Origin: Rheinheimera sp. | Lineage (GTDB): Bacteria; Pseudomonadota; Gammaproteobacteria; Enterobacterales; Alteromonadaceae | Assembly: GCA_003543135.1 (NCBI GenBank) | Contig: DPJG01000025.1 | Location: 102,501-166,500 of the forward strand | Direction of reading: 5' to 3' | Length of the DNA: 64,000 nucleotides | Shown here: positions 32,389 to 40,555 of the stretch, one piece after another | Layout: every line of letters starts with the position of its first letter | How positions within the stretch are numbered: position 1 is the first letter of the stretch | Program-made: the position numbers and the translations under genes | Notes under the pieces: generated by a model | Told to the model about the DNA's origin: nothing | Database searches by the model: none | What the model saw: only the letters and a program-made list of their open reading frames with translations

Positions 32389-33219
32389 TTATCGGTCAGC
32401 TTCGGTATGACATAACAACGGAAGAGCAGCAGCATCACAATCCGACCACAACTGCTGATAAAAATCCTCATCGACGGGCCAGCCAAAACCGGCGAACAAA
32501 GCAGATATGTCATCGATGCCTGCATCAATTTGCATCACTTCACCACTGATGGGGTGCAAAAACTCCAGTCTTTTTGCCACCAGCAATAAACGGTTATTAC
32601 CAAAATGTTCAGCAAACAATTTGTTGTGTTTGCCATCACCATGGCTGGTGTCACCCACTATAGGGTGAAACAAATGGGCAAGATGGCGCCTGAGCTGATG
32701 TTTACGGCCGGTTTGTGGTTGTAGTGCCACCAGACTATAACGGGCTGCCGGGTAACGTCCTACCGCTATCGGCAATTCCACCTGCGCCAGCGGCCAAATC
32801 GCAGTGCGTGCATCCTGCGCCACTTTATCCTGCCGCGCTTTTTTATCGGCTACTTTATCCAGCTGCTCTTTCAGCGCATAGTCCAGCAGCAAGGGGGCTT
32901 TGACATAACCGCGCACCACCGCCAGATAAAACTTGCGCCAACTTTCCTGCTGATGCTGCTCTGTTAATAAACGGGCTACTTCAGACGATAGGGCAAACAG
33001 CAACACACCGGAGGTTGGCCGGTCGAGCCGGTGCACCGGAAACACATGTTGCCCCAGTTGATCCCTGAGCGTTTGCATCACAAAACGGGTTTCATGTTTG
33101 TCCAGAAAGGAACGGTGTACCAGCATACCGGCCGGTTTATCCACAGCCACCAGATAAGGGTCCTGATATAAAATTTTCAGTTGCACTGGCTCTGCAGCAG
33201 CAAGCTCAACATCTGGCAC
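32389..33219 (-). CDS. truC: tRNA pseudouridine(65) synthase TruC
   Basis: 276 residues, RluA/TruC family. It isomerises U65 of certain tRNAs to pseudouridine. VPVHRLDRPTSGVLLFA (FPVHRLDRPTSG here) carries the catalytic aspartate; ILYQDPYLVAVDKPAGMLVH and LQPQTGRKHQLRRHLAHL are the flanking signatures. GTG at 33219 is preferred because AAAGGA lies about nine bases upstream; a GTG at 33240 is also in frame. It overlaps the end of yqcC. The yqcC-truC pairing is as in E. coli. Confidence 0.92.
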   Translation of the reverse strand: MPDVELAAAEPVQLKILYQDPYLVAVDKPAGMLVHRSFLDKHETRFVMQTLRDQLGQHVFPVHRLDRPTSGVLLFALSSEVARLLTEQHQQESWRKFYLAVVRGYVKAPLLLDYALKEQLDKVADKKARQDKVAQDARTAIWPLAQVELPIAVGRYPAARYSLVALQPQTGRKHQLRRHLAHLFHPIVGDTSHGDGKHNKLFAEHFGNNRLLLVAKRLEFLHPISGEVMQIDAGIDDISALFAGFGWPVDEDFYQQLWSDCDAAALPLLCHTEADR

Positions 33220-33547
33220 TTTGTTGTATCCTTTTGCCACTTAATAACTGGTCTAAATCAGCGATACGGTTAATCAGCTTTAGCTTCTCTTCGGTGACTG
33301 GGGCAAAGGCTTCTTCGGCGATAGGACAAACCGCAATACTCACCGGCAAAGGCAAACGCCCTTCCACCAAAGCCCCCATACGCGGGATAAAAATAAATTG
33401 CAGCCAATGTTCCAGCGGCATAGTGTCACAACAAAACGGCGCCTGACTGGCCAGCGCTTCGGCCGAAGGCGGCACTACACTCCATAATTGCAGATTTTTG
33501 AGTTCAATTTCGATTTGGCTTAATAGCACGGCAACTTGTTGATGCAT
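33206..33547 (-). CDS. yqcC: YqcC family protein
   Basis: 113 residues. A small alpha-helical cytosolic protein of the DUF446/YqcC family, function unknown. Motifs are LLSQIEIELKNLQLW, PFCCDTMPLEHWLQFIFIPRM and a charged C-terminal helix. The start MHQQVAVLL at 33547 has AAGGGG eight bases upstream; the frame to 33598 lacks one. It overlaps the truC start, as in other gammaproteobacteria, which suggests a shared transcript. Confidence 0.9.
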   Translation of the reverse strand: MHQQVAVLLSQIEIELKNLQLWSVVPPSAEALASQAPFCCDTMPLEHWLQFIFIPRMGALVEGRLPLPVSIAVCPIAEEAFAPVTEEKLKLINRIADLDQLLSGKRIQQSARC

Positions 33548-33663
33548 CAGCAGCCCCTTCGCAGTTTTTTTGGCGCACGTATTTTTTTTCCGGCGCACAT
33601 ACTAGCACGGCTTGCAAATCCTTGCCGCCAACCTCATCATCCGGGTTCAAACGGAGAAAAATA

Positions 33664-33960
33664 ATGAGTTCAGTCGCTGTATTAATAGGCTTGATGTTAA
33701 TTGCCTACATTTTTCTGCTGCAACGCCGTCAGGATGAAAGAGCAACAGCCCTTGCCAAACAATTGTGCCAGCAACAACAAATTCAGTTTTTAGATTGTGC
33801 CAGGGTCAGTCACAAACTGGTGAAAAAGGACGGTCACCGGGTGCTTCGAACTTTGTATCTGGTGGAATTTAGCGGTGATGGCGAAAGCCGGTATCAGGCA
33901 CAGTTGTGGCTGAAAGGCTTAAGACTGGCCGCTTTTGAACTGCCAGCCTTTAAAACCTGA
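33664..33960 (+). CDS. DUF3301 domain-containing protein
   Basis: 98 residues. One N-terminal membrane helix (about residues 3-19, VAVLIGLMLIAYIFLLQ) is followed by a small domain with LCQQQQIQFLDCARV and YLVEFSGDGESRYQAQLWLKGLRL. This fits the DUF3301 family, whose role is unknown but which is often found beside yqcC and syd. GGAG lies upstream of the ATG. It is divergent from yqcC. Confidence 0.85.
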   Translation: MSSVAVLIGLMLIAYIFLLQRRQDERATALAKQLCQQQQIQFLDCARVSHKLVKKDGHRVLRTLYLVEFSGDGESRYQAQLWLKGLRLAAFELPAFKT

Positions 33961-33970
33961 GTGATGCTAA

Positions 33971-34306
33971 TTATGGGGCTGAGTGTTTAGGCAGCTGCTG
34001 TAATTTGGCGGCAAGCTGTCCGGTTAAAAAATCTTTGTACATCACCCAATCACCGAGCAGGCTGTACCATGGATACTGAAAAGTCGCGGGTTTATTGTGC
34101 TCAATAAAAAAGTGGCCAACCCAGGCAAAACCATAACCTGCCAGCGGCAACAACCAGACAAAGTGCCACAGACCGCTGTAACTCAACCAGCCCAGCAACA
34201 GCAGCACCACAGTGCTGCCGGCATAATGTAAAGCACGGCACAGCGGCTTGCTGTGCTCAGCTAAATAATAGGGATAAAACTCAGCAAAACTTCGAAACTG
34301 CTGCAT
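33971..34306 (-). CDS. DUF962/Mpo1-like membrane protein
   Basis: 111 residues with two or three membrane helices in the middle. The family signatures are clear: FYPYYLAEHSKPLCRALHYAG near the start and GHFFIEHNKPATFQYPWYSL then GDWVMYKDF at the end. The histidines match the iron-binding set of yeast Mpo1, an alpha-oxidation dioxygenase for 2-hydroxy fatty acids. A similar role in bacteria is inference. It starts five bases after the GNAT gene ends, so the two are likely co-transcribed. Confidence 0.85.
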   Translation of the reverse strand: MQQFRSFAEFYPYYLAEHSKPLCRALHYAGSTVVLLLLGWLSYSGLWHFVWLLPLAGYGFAWVGHFFIEHNKPATFQYPWYSLLGDWVMYKDFLTGQLAAKLQQLPKHSAP

Positions 34307-34311
34307 TTGAC

Positions 34312-34965
34312 TCAGGCTCTTTGTTGTCTTGATCGAAACAGCAATGTACCGCTGACCGTCTGAAAGTCAAGCCGGGCCACCTGCTGATAATCATCCTGAT
34401 GAAAAAGCGGCAAATATTTATCCAGGGTAACAAAAACACCAATGCCTTCTGAGCTGGCATCCTGATCTACCCAGTGATCTATCGCCTGTAAAAAGGTGCG
34501 CATGGCTGCAGGGTGATGGTAACTGGGATTGCGCGCCAGAAAGGCCAGCATATGGTAGTTTTTAGCCGGCATAGCCGCATGTATTTTTTGCTCTTTTTCC
34601 AGCATTTGCCGGGTCGACAACAAACCTGCGGTTAATAACATTTTTAACCGCCAGTGCCAGAATCTGTCACCTGTCAGCTCAGAAGCAGGCGTGGTAATAC
34701 AGGCCACCCCTAATAACTGCTCACCCTGCAATAACCCCAGAATAGGTTGACCGGCCTGCCAGAACGCGGCCAGATCTTCCCGGATGGCCGAACGCAGCCT
34801 TTTTTCATAATCAGGCGTTTCAGCACGGAAAATTTGCATAAAGAGCGGATCGTCATGATAGGCCATATACAAAATGGATGCGGCCAGCTTGAGTTGCTCG
34901 GCATTTAACACTTCAACTTTTAAACTTTGATCGGTTGGATTTTCCAGCGCAGAAATATCGCTCAT
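34312..34965 (-). CDS. GNAT family N-acetyltransferase
   Basis: 217 residues with the layout of small-molecule GNAT enzymes: an N-terminal YMAYHDDPLFMQIF helix, a central strand GVACITTPASEL, a YHMLAFLARNPSYHHPAAM segment in the position of the acetyl-CoA loop, and IGVFVTLDKYLPLFHQDDYQ near the C-terminus. The substrate is unknown. The R/Q-x-x-G-x-G/A loop is not canonical here, so activity is not assured. AAGGAAAAGG lies upstream of ATG. Confidence 0.75.
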   Translation of the reverse strand: MSDISALENPTDQSLKVEVLNAEQLKLAASILYMAYHDDPLFMQIFRAETPDYEKRLRSAIREDLAAFWQAGQPILGLLQGEQLLGVACITTPASELTGDRFWHWRLKMLLTAGLLSTRQMLEKEQKIHAAMPAKNYHMLAFLARNPSYHHPAAMRTFLQAIDHWVDQDASSEGIGVFVTLDKYLPLFHQDDYQQVARLDFQTVSGTLLFRSRQQRA

Positions 34966-35045
34966 CTTGCCTTTTCCTTTTTTATCATCAGTGGCTTATC
35001 CACCATAGCAGGCAATAGCAAGAGCGCAAATCAGGTCCATAAACA

Positions 35046-35072
35046 ACAAAACCGGCCAGAGGCCGGTTTTGT
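35046..35072 (-). terminator. Terminator after the DUF3192 lipoprotein gene
   Basis: Perfect stem (35046-35057 with 35061-35072, core AAAACCGGCC) and a 3-base loop, with a short T-rich tail on the minus strand. The symmetry could serve both strands. Confidence 0.8.
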
Positions 35073-35087
35073 GTTCAAGCGGGAAAA

Positions 35088-35456
35088 TTACAGCTGCTGA
35101 TACGCTTTATCACCCCAGCCAACTAATAAACCACGTTGGAAAATCAGCGCGGTACATTCGTCTTTGGTGGTCACGCCGTCACCATGGCTGCGGTGGGTGC
35201 GGTAAAACAACACTTCCACTGTGTCGCCGTTTTTCTGGAACGACTCGGTAAAATCCGGGGTTCCCAGGCTGTTACGCACTGAAGCTGCATCCACACCTGT
35301 TTTTAACTGACTGATATAGTTTTGGTTGGTTTGCTGGACTTTTTTGGTTTTGCTCCAGTTGTCATCGTCATTGTCATCATGCCCTACTGCAATCACACAG
35401 CCGGATAATAAAGAAGTTAAAGTGGCCGCAGCGAATAATTTCATCAGAGAGTTCAT
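35088..35456 (-). CDS. DUF3192 lipoprotein
   Basis: 122 residues. The start MNSLMKLF at 35456 has AAGGATC upstream and gives a clean lipoprotein signal with the lipobox LLSGC, Cys about residue 20. An Asp-rich linker (DDNDDDN) follows, then the DUF3192 domain: NYISQLKTG, LGTPDF, FYRTHRSHGDGVTTKDECTALIF. The Asp after the lipid-linked region may affect sorting but the residue at +2 is Val, so outer-membrane delivery is likely. Function unknown; the fold recalls SmpA/BamE-like small lipoproteins, an inference. A paralogue lies at 43762-44157. Confidence 0.85.
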   Translation of the reverse strand: MNSLMKLFAAATLTSLLSGCVIAVGHDDNDDDNWSKTKKVQQTNQNYISQLKTGVDAASVRNSLGTPDFTESFQKNGDTVEVLFYRTHRSHGDGVTTKDECTALIFQRGLLVGWGDKAYQQL

Positions 35457-35478
35457 AAAAAAGATCCTTATTAAATAC

Positions 35479-35589
35479 TTACTTAAAAAAGAATGGGAGA
35501 ATTGTTTTCGCCATGGCATAAGCAAACCAAATGCCAATAAAACTTACCATTAAAAACAATAAGTTATCAATTAGGTGCTCGCTATCCAT
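35479..35589 (-). CDS. Possible 36-residue membrane protein
   Basis: An ORF reading MDSEHLIDNLLFLMVSFIG and then a hydrophobic helix with FAYAMAKTILPFFFK at the end: one membrane span with a basic tail. It lies just upstream of the DUF3192 lipoprotein gene on the same strand. The ribosome site is poor. An in-frame start at 35640 would add 17 residues and overlap the start of the divergent gene. Not recognised as a known family. Confidence 0.4.
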   Translation of the reverse strand: MDSEHLIDNLLFLMVSFIGIWFAYAMAKTILPFFFK

Positions 35590-35638
35590 TTGTAACAAGT
35601 GGTAAATTAAACCACTTTTTAGCAAAAACGACTGAACC

Positions 35639-35962
35639 ATGACAGCTTTGTATTCTCTGGTATGCCAGATTGCCGCCACATTGCAGCAGGAAGGCAAAAC
35701 CCCAAGCCTGGCGCTGGTGCGCGCCCGTGCCGGCAAAGGTGTGGCCGCACCTGAACTGTTCAGCGCTTACCAGCAATGGCGGGCAAATCCGCCGGCTGCC
35801 CTGCCCGATGCTGCACAACCAGACAACAATCTGTTACAACAAGAGGCATTGCCTGCAGCAGAAACTGTTGATCTTGCTGTGCTGCAACAAGACATCCGCC
35901 GCCTGGAGCAAAAACTTGACCAGGCGCTGTTGTTGTTACAACAACTACAGGATAAAAGCTGA
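35639..35962 (+). CDS. KfrA-N-like putative DNA-binding protein
   Basis: 107 residues. The N-terminal half (LVCQIAATLQQEGKTPSLALVRARAGKGVAAPELFSAYQQW) resembles the helix-turn-helix of KfrA-type DNA-binding proteins, where GKxPSxxxVRxxxG starts the domain. An Ala/Pro linker follows and residues about 78-105 form a leucine- and glutamine-rich coiled coil that would pair two copies. Its stop overlaps the next gene's ATG by one base, so the two are coupled. The family call is by motif likeness only. Confidence 0.6.
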   Translation: MTALYSLVCQIAATLQQEGKTPSLALVRARAGKGVAAPELFSAYQQWRANPPAALPDAAQPDNNLLQQEALPAAETVDLAVLQQDIRRLEQKLDQALLLLQQLQDKS

Positions 35963-36735
35963 TGTGGGTGGCTGAACTCAGATTTCGTATTATTGCCGAC
36001 ACCAGTTACCCGGCCGCTGAAGCTGCGGTGCGGGCATATCTGGAATGCCTTATTTTTCAGGGGCAGATACTGGGTCGCGAGTTTCCGACTTATCTGGCGC
36101 AGGATGAATTTGTCAGCCGGCTGATTTTACCTGCGCCTGATGCACTGCAAAAACAACACCATAGCCAAAGAGGGCTTGCGGCATTACAGGCGCTTGGCAG
36201 TGCCGGCCTTGCTTATCCTCAGATGGCAGTGCTTGGCGAAGATCTGATGTCCAACCATACCGATCCTTGCAAAACACCGGCGGCTTATATCCTTTATTGC
36301 CGTTTTGGCCACAGTAATTCAGTGCTTTATTGTGCTGAACATTTTGCCCCTGTACCGCTTTATCAGTTGAAGGCCACCTCAGCACAGGACCATGAAGATT
36401 TGATCCGCTGGCAGCTGCAATATCAGGCGCTGGATGAAATTCAGATGCAGGAAAAAAGAGTGCTGGATAATACCGCTGAACGCAGCTTACAAAGGCTGCA
36501 CAGTAAGCTGAATCAGCAAGGGCGGACTTTTACCAGGAAGCTGGAGCAGTCGTTGCAACGACCGGTTTATTACGCACTTTATAGTGGCAGCAGTAAAGAC
36601 TGCAGTCAGGAAGCGGATAAACTGTGCCCTGGCTGCGGCAAAGCCTGGGCACTGAAAACACCGCTACATCAGCTGTTTGATTTCCAGTGTGAACCTTGCC
36701 GGTTGTTAAGCAACATTGCCTGGCAATGCCAATAA
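35962..36735 (+). CDS. DUF2310 zinc-ribbon protein
   Basis: 257 residues. It matches the DUF2310 family of Vibrio and Shewanella: N-terminal ELRFRIIAD with GQILGREFPTYL, a central CxxHFAPVPLYQL-type segment (CAEHFAPVPLYQL), and a C-terminal zinc ribbon CPGCGK...CEPCR (four cysteines, about residues 223-246) near the last residues FDFQCEPCRLLSNIAW. Function unknown; the ribbon suggests nucleic-acid or protein binding. It is coupled to the KfrA-like gene and converges on syd. Confidence 0.85.
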   Translation: MWVAELRFRIIADTSYPAAEAAVRAYLECLIFQGQILGREFPTYLAQDEFVSRLILPAPDALQKQHHSQRGLAALQALGSAGLAYPQMAVLGEDLMSNHTDPCKTPAAYILYCRFGHSNSVLYCAEHFAPVPLYQLKATSAQDHEDLIRWQLQYQALDEIQMQEKRVLDNTAERSLQRLHSKLNQQGRTFTRKLEQSLQRPVYYALYSGSSKDCSQEADKLCPGCGKAWALKTPLHQLFDFQCEPCRLLSNIAWQCQ

Positions 36736-36775
36736 CATCAGGCCGGCCAACTGTTGTGACAGCGCCTGCCGGTTT

Positions 36776-37318
36776 TTATGCCGGCAAGCTCAGGCTCTGT
36801 AAAAATTCAGTTAAAGAGCCGGCCAGCTTTTCCTTTACTTCACAGCCCACCCGCTCAAGATACACCTCACCTGTGCTGTTGAGCACAGACAACAACAAAT
36901 CTTCATCGTCGGTTACGGCAAAAAAGATGGTGACTTGTTGTTTTAACCGTCTTTTCATCAGCACATGACCAATAATATTTTGTTGCAACCGCTCAGTGTC
37001 GGCCTGATGCCAGGGCATTAACAGCTCAACAGGCCCACGCTGATGCTGCAGCTTTAAACCACCGCCAAAAGCCACGTTGTAATAAGCTTTGATGTCCGGA
37101 TGTAATTCAAGCTCAAGCCCATGCTCCAGGCCGCTAAAATCAATAGGATTTTGTACAAACACCGGCCACCAGGCGACTTGCTCATTGACCACCTCACCAT
37201 ACTGACAAGGGGAAGTTTGCTCAGGTTCGGCATAAGCCCACCATTGCTGGCCATTCGATTCGGCAACTTGCCGGGATTTTTTTAATAAATCGCTCAATTG
37301 CAGCGCAACTTCAGACAT
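36776..37318 (-). CDS. syd: SecY-interacting protein Syd
   Basis: 180 residues (E. coli 181). Syd is a cytosolic acidic protein that docks on SecY and may proofread the SecYEG channel. Motifs [30 protein letters not shown] and the charged C-terminus agree. The ORF extends to 37426 but [12 protein letters not shown] at 37318 fits the family and avoids overlap with queF. Divergent from queF as in E. coli. Confidence 0.93.
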   Translation of the reverse strand: MSEVALQLSDLLKKSRQVAESNGQQWWAYAEPEQTSPCQYGEVVNEQVAWWPVFVQNPIDFSGLEHGLELELHPDIKAYYNVAFGGGLKLQHQRGPVELLMPWHQADTERLQQNIIGHVLMKRRLKQQVTIFFAVTDDEDLLLSVLNSTGEVYLERVGCEVKEKLAGSLTEFLQSLSLPA

Positions 37319-37373
37319 AACAGCCCAATATCCTGTGATAAAATTGCCGCATTCTAACCGGTTCGAGCTTGCC

Positions 37374-38222
37374 ATGACAAAACCTGATGAATCTTTACTC
37401 GCCCATTTAAGCCTGGGCAAAACCACAGCTTATACCGACCAGTACGACGCCGGCCTGCTACAACCCGTACCACGTCAGCTCGGCCGCGATGCCATTGGCC
37501 TGGCTGCCGGCACCGAACCTTTGCCATTTTATGGTCAGGATATCTGGCATGCCTACGAGCTATCCTGGCTCAATCATAAAGGCAAACCTATGGTGGCACT
37601 GGCCACTTTTGTGGTGCCGGTGATTTCGGCCAATCTGATTGAGTCCAAGTCTTTTAAGTTGTATCTGAACAGCCTGAACCAAACCCGTTTTGTAGATATC
37701 AGCCAGCTGTATCAAACGCTGGTGCGCGATTTATCGGCTTGTGCCGGTGCCAAAGTTGAAGTGACTATTCATCATGTCAATGAACTGATCGCGTTTCAGC
37801 CCACCTGGATCCAGGGGCGATGCCTGGATGATCTGGATATTGAAGTGCAGCAGTATGAATTTGACCCGGAACTGTTAAAACTGGCAGGCCCTGCACATCA
37901 GGTGGAAGAAAAATTACATTCCCATTTATTAAAATCCAATTGTCTCATTACCTCACAACCGGATTGGGCCAGTGTATTTATTCATTACCGGGGCGCGGCC
38001 ATCGATCACGAAAGTTTATTGCGTTATCTGATCAGCTTTCGCCATCACAATGAATTTCATGAACAATGTGTTGAGCGCATTTATCTGGATATTCAGCGCC
38101 GCTGCCAGCCGGAATTTCTTGCTGTGTATGCCTGTTATACCCGAAGAGGCGGGCTGGATATTAACCCACTGCGCAGCAGCGAGCCTTATACGCCACCTAA
38201 TATCCGTTTAACCCGACAATAA
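37374..38222 (+). CDS. queF: NADPH-dependent 7-cyano-7-deazaguanine reductase
   Basis: 282 residues, identical in length to the E. coli enzyme. QueF reduces preQ0 to preQ1 for queuosine in tRNA. The QueF signature [17 protein letters not shown] is at about residues 88-105; the catalytic cysteine lies in [15 protein letters not shown]; and [11 protein letters not shown] with the following aspartate completes the site. ATG 37374 (MTKPDESLL) fits better than the frame to 37335, which overlaps the syd upstream region. Confidence 0.97.
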   Translation: MTKPDESLLAHLSLGKTTAYTDQYDAGLLQPVPRQLGRDAIGLAAGTEPLPFYGQDIWHAYELSWLNHKGKPMVALATFVVPVISANLIESKSFKLYLNSLNQTRFVDISQLYQTLVRDLSACAGAKVEVTIHHVNELIAFQPTWIQGRCLDDLDIEVQQYEFDPELLKLAGPAHQVEEKLHSHLLKSNCLITSQPDWASVFIHYRGAAIDHESLLRYLISFRHHNEFHEQCVERIYLDIQRRCQPEFLAVYACYTRRGGLDINPLRSSEPYTPPNIRLTRQ

Positions 38223-38241
38223 CATCGTCGGTAAAGCTGAT

Positions 38242-38269
38242 AAAAAAGGCCGCATTTTCGGCCTTTTTT
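38242..38269. terminator. Bidirectional terminator after queF
   Basis: Eleven-bp stem AAAAAAGGCCG / CGGCCTTTTTT (38242-38252 and 38259-38269), 6-base loop. It serves queF and the converging peptidase gene. Confidence 0.88.
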
Positions 38270-38323
38270 ATTCTGAACAGCTAAGCTGTTGATACTAAAT
38301 AATTTTTCCTTCAGGGTTTTAGC

Positions 38324-40120
38324 TCAGCGTTTTGCCTTGCTATCAGCACCATCAGTAAGCGGCACACCAAGCCAGGCCTGGTGGTATAACTTCTGCTGAC
38401 GGCTTGGTTTTTTCACTGGCACAATTTTACCGGGTTCAGCCGGTAAAGCGCCTAAGGTCACAGTTTTATCCAGCAACCGGCCCTGCCGGAACAGTGTTAA
38501 CGTCAGCTTTTCACCTGGTTTAAAATCTTTGAGCCTGTCAGTCAGTGCCGATTTTAACTGCAACCGGTTTACAGCGATGACTTCGTCCTCTGAAGTTAAA
38601 CCCGCTTGCCAGGCCGGACCGTCACGCTCCACTTTACTGAGCTTTTCGACCCCGGCATTAAAGCTGCCGGTTACACCTAACCAGGCCTGTTGTTTGTCGG
38701 CTGTTTTATACTCAAGACCAGCGTCTGCCAACAAGGCTGCGGCATCCAGTTGTAGCGGGCTTTCAACCTGCTGTTGCCAGAATTCAGTCAGGGGTTTGCC
38801 GGTTAAATCCAGCGCAATTTGTTGTACGTCAGCGGCAGTAAAAGCCGTGGTTTTGCCAAAACGCTGATACAACTCATTATGCAGGGTGCGGTAATTGGCT
38901 TTGAGGCCGGAGTGGCGCAATAAATGTTGATCCAGCAGCCAGCTGACCAGATACCCTTCAGAGTAGATATTCACACTAAAGTTATCGGCATGATCGCCCG
39001 ACAGACTGATCCAACTGTCAAAACTGCTTTGCGCCACCGACTGCACTTTAGCGCCGGGTAAACGGGCAAACTTCTCCAGTCGTTTGGCTAAGTCTTCATA
39101 AAACTCGGCCGGGGTCATTAAACCGGCACGCAACAGCAGCTGATTCTGGAAATAGCTGGTGGAACCTTCCGAAATCCATAACAGCTCAGTGTAGTTCGGC
39201 GCTAAATAATCATAAGGCACCAGTTCTGCCGGGCGATAAGCTTTGACGTTCCAGGTGTGCACCAGCTCGTGGGCGGCAGTACCTAAAAACTCCAGATAAT
39301 GTTTGCGACTGGCAAAACTGAATCTGTCACGCTGGATCACCGTTGAATTTAAATGTTCAGTCGCACCACGGGCGCCTGAAGTCGCATGAATAATAAAGAG
39401 GTAGTTCTGATAAGGATAACCCTGCCAGATGCTGGGGGCCTGCGCCACCAGCTTTTGTAAATCAGTCACTATTTGTTTCGAATCGTAATTTCCTTCGCCC
39501 CAAAACACCACTTCGTAATTGCGGTTATCAACCACAAAACTAAAAGACTGGTGGATACCCGTTTCTATCGGCGAGTCAGACAACACGTCATAGTTTGCCG
39601 CTTTAAACTGATGTGGATTGTCACCACGTGGCATACCCGAAGTGCTGCGCCAGTTGGCCGGCACCTGCAGCTGCACTGTAGAAGGTTGCGAGCGCAGCTC
39701 ATCGCTGAACATCAGATAAGCGCTCGGATTGATATAGGCGTGGGTTTCATCAATATGGCGGCTACGCTCACCCAGCTGATTGGCGTATATCTGATAACTG
39801 ACTTCAATGTCACCCGCAGCGGGTAGCTCCAGTAACCAGCTGCTTTTTTCTTTTTTGCGAAACTTCAGCAGCTGACCTTGTTGATCACGGGCCTGAAATA
39901 ATCGCACCCCATTGGCTAAATCCAGGATCTGATATTTGCCGGTTCGCCATGCCGGCAGTTTAAGCTCAACCACGCCGGGCGTGGTTACTTTAAATTTCAT
40001 TTGCACTTCGGCCAGATGATGTTCCGGCTGACTGATGTTGATCTGATAATAGGTTTGAGCCTTGACTGCTGCGCCATACAGCAACATCAGCACCCACCAG
40101 CTTTTTAATATAACTTTCAT
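38324..40120 (-). CDS. M61 family metallopeptidase with PDZ domain
   Basis: 598 residues, exported by a signal peptide (about 1-21, ending VKA). An N-terminal beta domain (HHLAEVQMKF...) is followed by a thermolysin-like catalytic core with the zinc motif HELVHTWNVKAYRP and the third ligand in WISEGSTSYF. A PDZ domain closes it (about 475-560, WLGVTGSFN...GPAWQAGLTSEDEVIAVN). M61 enzymes are glycyl or acidic-preference aminopeptidases of the periplasm. AGGAG lies five bases before ATG. It stands alone between queF and a diguanylate cyclase. Confidence 0.92.
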   Translation of the reverse strand: MKVILKSWWVLMLLYGAAVKAQTYYQINISQPEHHLAEVQMKFKVTTPGVVELKLPAWRTGKYQILDLANGVRLFQARDQQGQLLKFRKKEKSSWLLELPAAGDIEVSYQIYANQLGERSRHIDETHAYINPSAYLMFSDELRSQPSTVQLQVPANWRSTSGMPRGDNPHQFKAANYDVLSDSPIETGIHQSFSFVVDNRNYEVVFWGEGNYDSKQIVTDLQKLVAQAPSIWQGYPYQNYLFIIHATSGARGATEHLNSTVIQRDRFSFASRKHYLEFLGTAAHELVHTWNVKAYRPAELVPYDYLAPNYTELLWISEGSTSYFQNQLLLRAGLMTPAEFYEDLAKRLEKFARLPGAKVQSVAQSSFDSWISLSGDHADNFSVNIYSEGYLVSWLLDQHLLRHSGLKANYRTLHNELYQRFGKTTAFTAADVQQIALDLTGKPLTEFWQQQVESPLQLDAAALLADAGLEYKTADKQQAWLGVTGSFNAGVEKLSKVERDGPAWQAGLTSEDEVIAVNRLQLKSALTDRLKDFKPGEKLTLTLFRQGRLLDKTVTLGALPAEPGKIVPVKKPSRQQKLYHQAWLGVPLTDGADSKAKR

Positions 40121-40331
40121 AACAACTCCTCTGAACTTGGGCCCAACCTAAGCCAAATTCAGCGACGACGCCAGCGCTTTGCGGTCAAAGTGTACACTTT
40201 TGCTTTCAGAATCCCTGAAAGTCACACTGAAACATTACAACTCAACTTTTACTTTCGTTTCGAAATATGGTTAACTAAGCAGCGTTGATGCCAGACACAT
40301 CAACCCCAACCGAATAAACAGGACAGCTGCA

Positions 40332-40394
40332 ATGACAACCCTGACCTCTGTAGAAGAACAATCCTGGTTACCCTACTACCTGACCAGGAAATAA
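40332..40394 (+). CDS. 20-codon ORF (small protein or leader peptide)
   Basis: Reads MTTLTSVEEQSWLPYYLTRK and stops with TAA. AGGA lies eight bases before the ATG, an ideal ribosome site, and a strong intrinsic terminator follows 24 bases after the stop. Within the ORF the bases 40362-40368 and 40383-40389 form a 7-bp hairpin (TCCTGGT / ACCAGGA). The layout is that of either a free-standing small transcript or an attenuator leader for the diguanylate cyclase gene downstream. No known family was recognised. Confidence 0.5.
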   Translation: MTTLTSVEEQSWLPYYLTRK

Positions 40395-40417
40395 AATAAA
40401 AGTCCCACTCAGGACAG

Positions 40418-40450
40418 AAAAAACGGCAGGCGTTGAACCTGCCGTTTTTT
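40418..40450 (+). terminator. Strong terminator after the 20-codon ORF
   Basis: Thirteen-bp perfect stem (40418-40430 with 40438-40450, core ACGGCAGG) with a 7-base loop and six T in the right arm. It lies upstream of the GGDEF gene at 40556. Confidence 0.9.
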
Positions 40451-40555
40451 ATCGGCTAATTTTGTCGCTTTCCGATAAAACGACTGCGCTTTTGCCTTTA
40501 TTAACGATATACTTAGCGCAAACGTCACTCGCTTCTAGCCAGGAAAACGTCAGTA

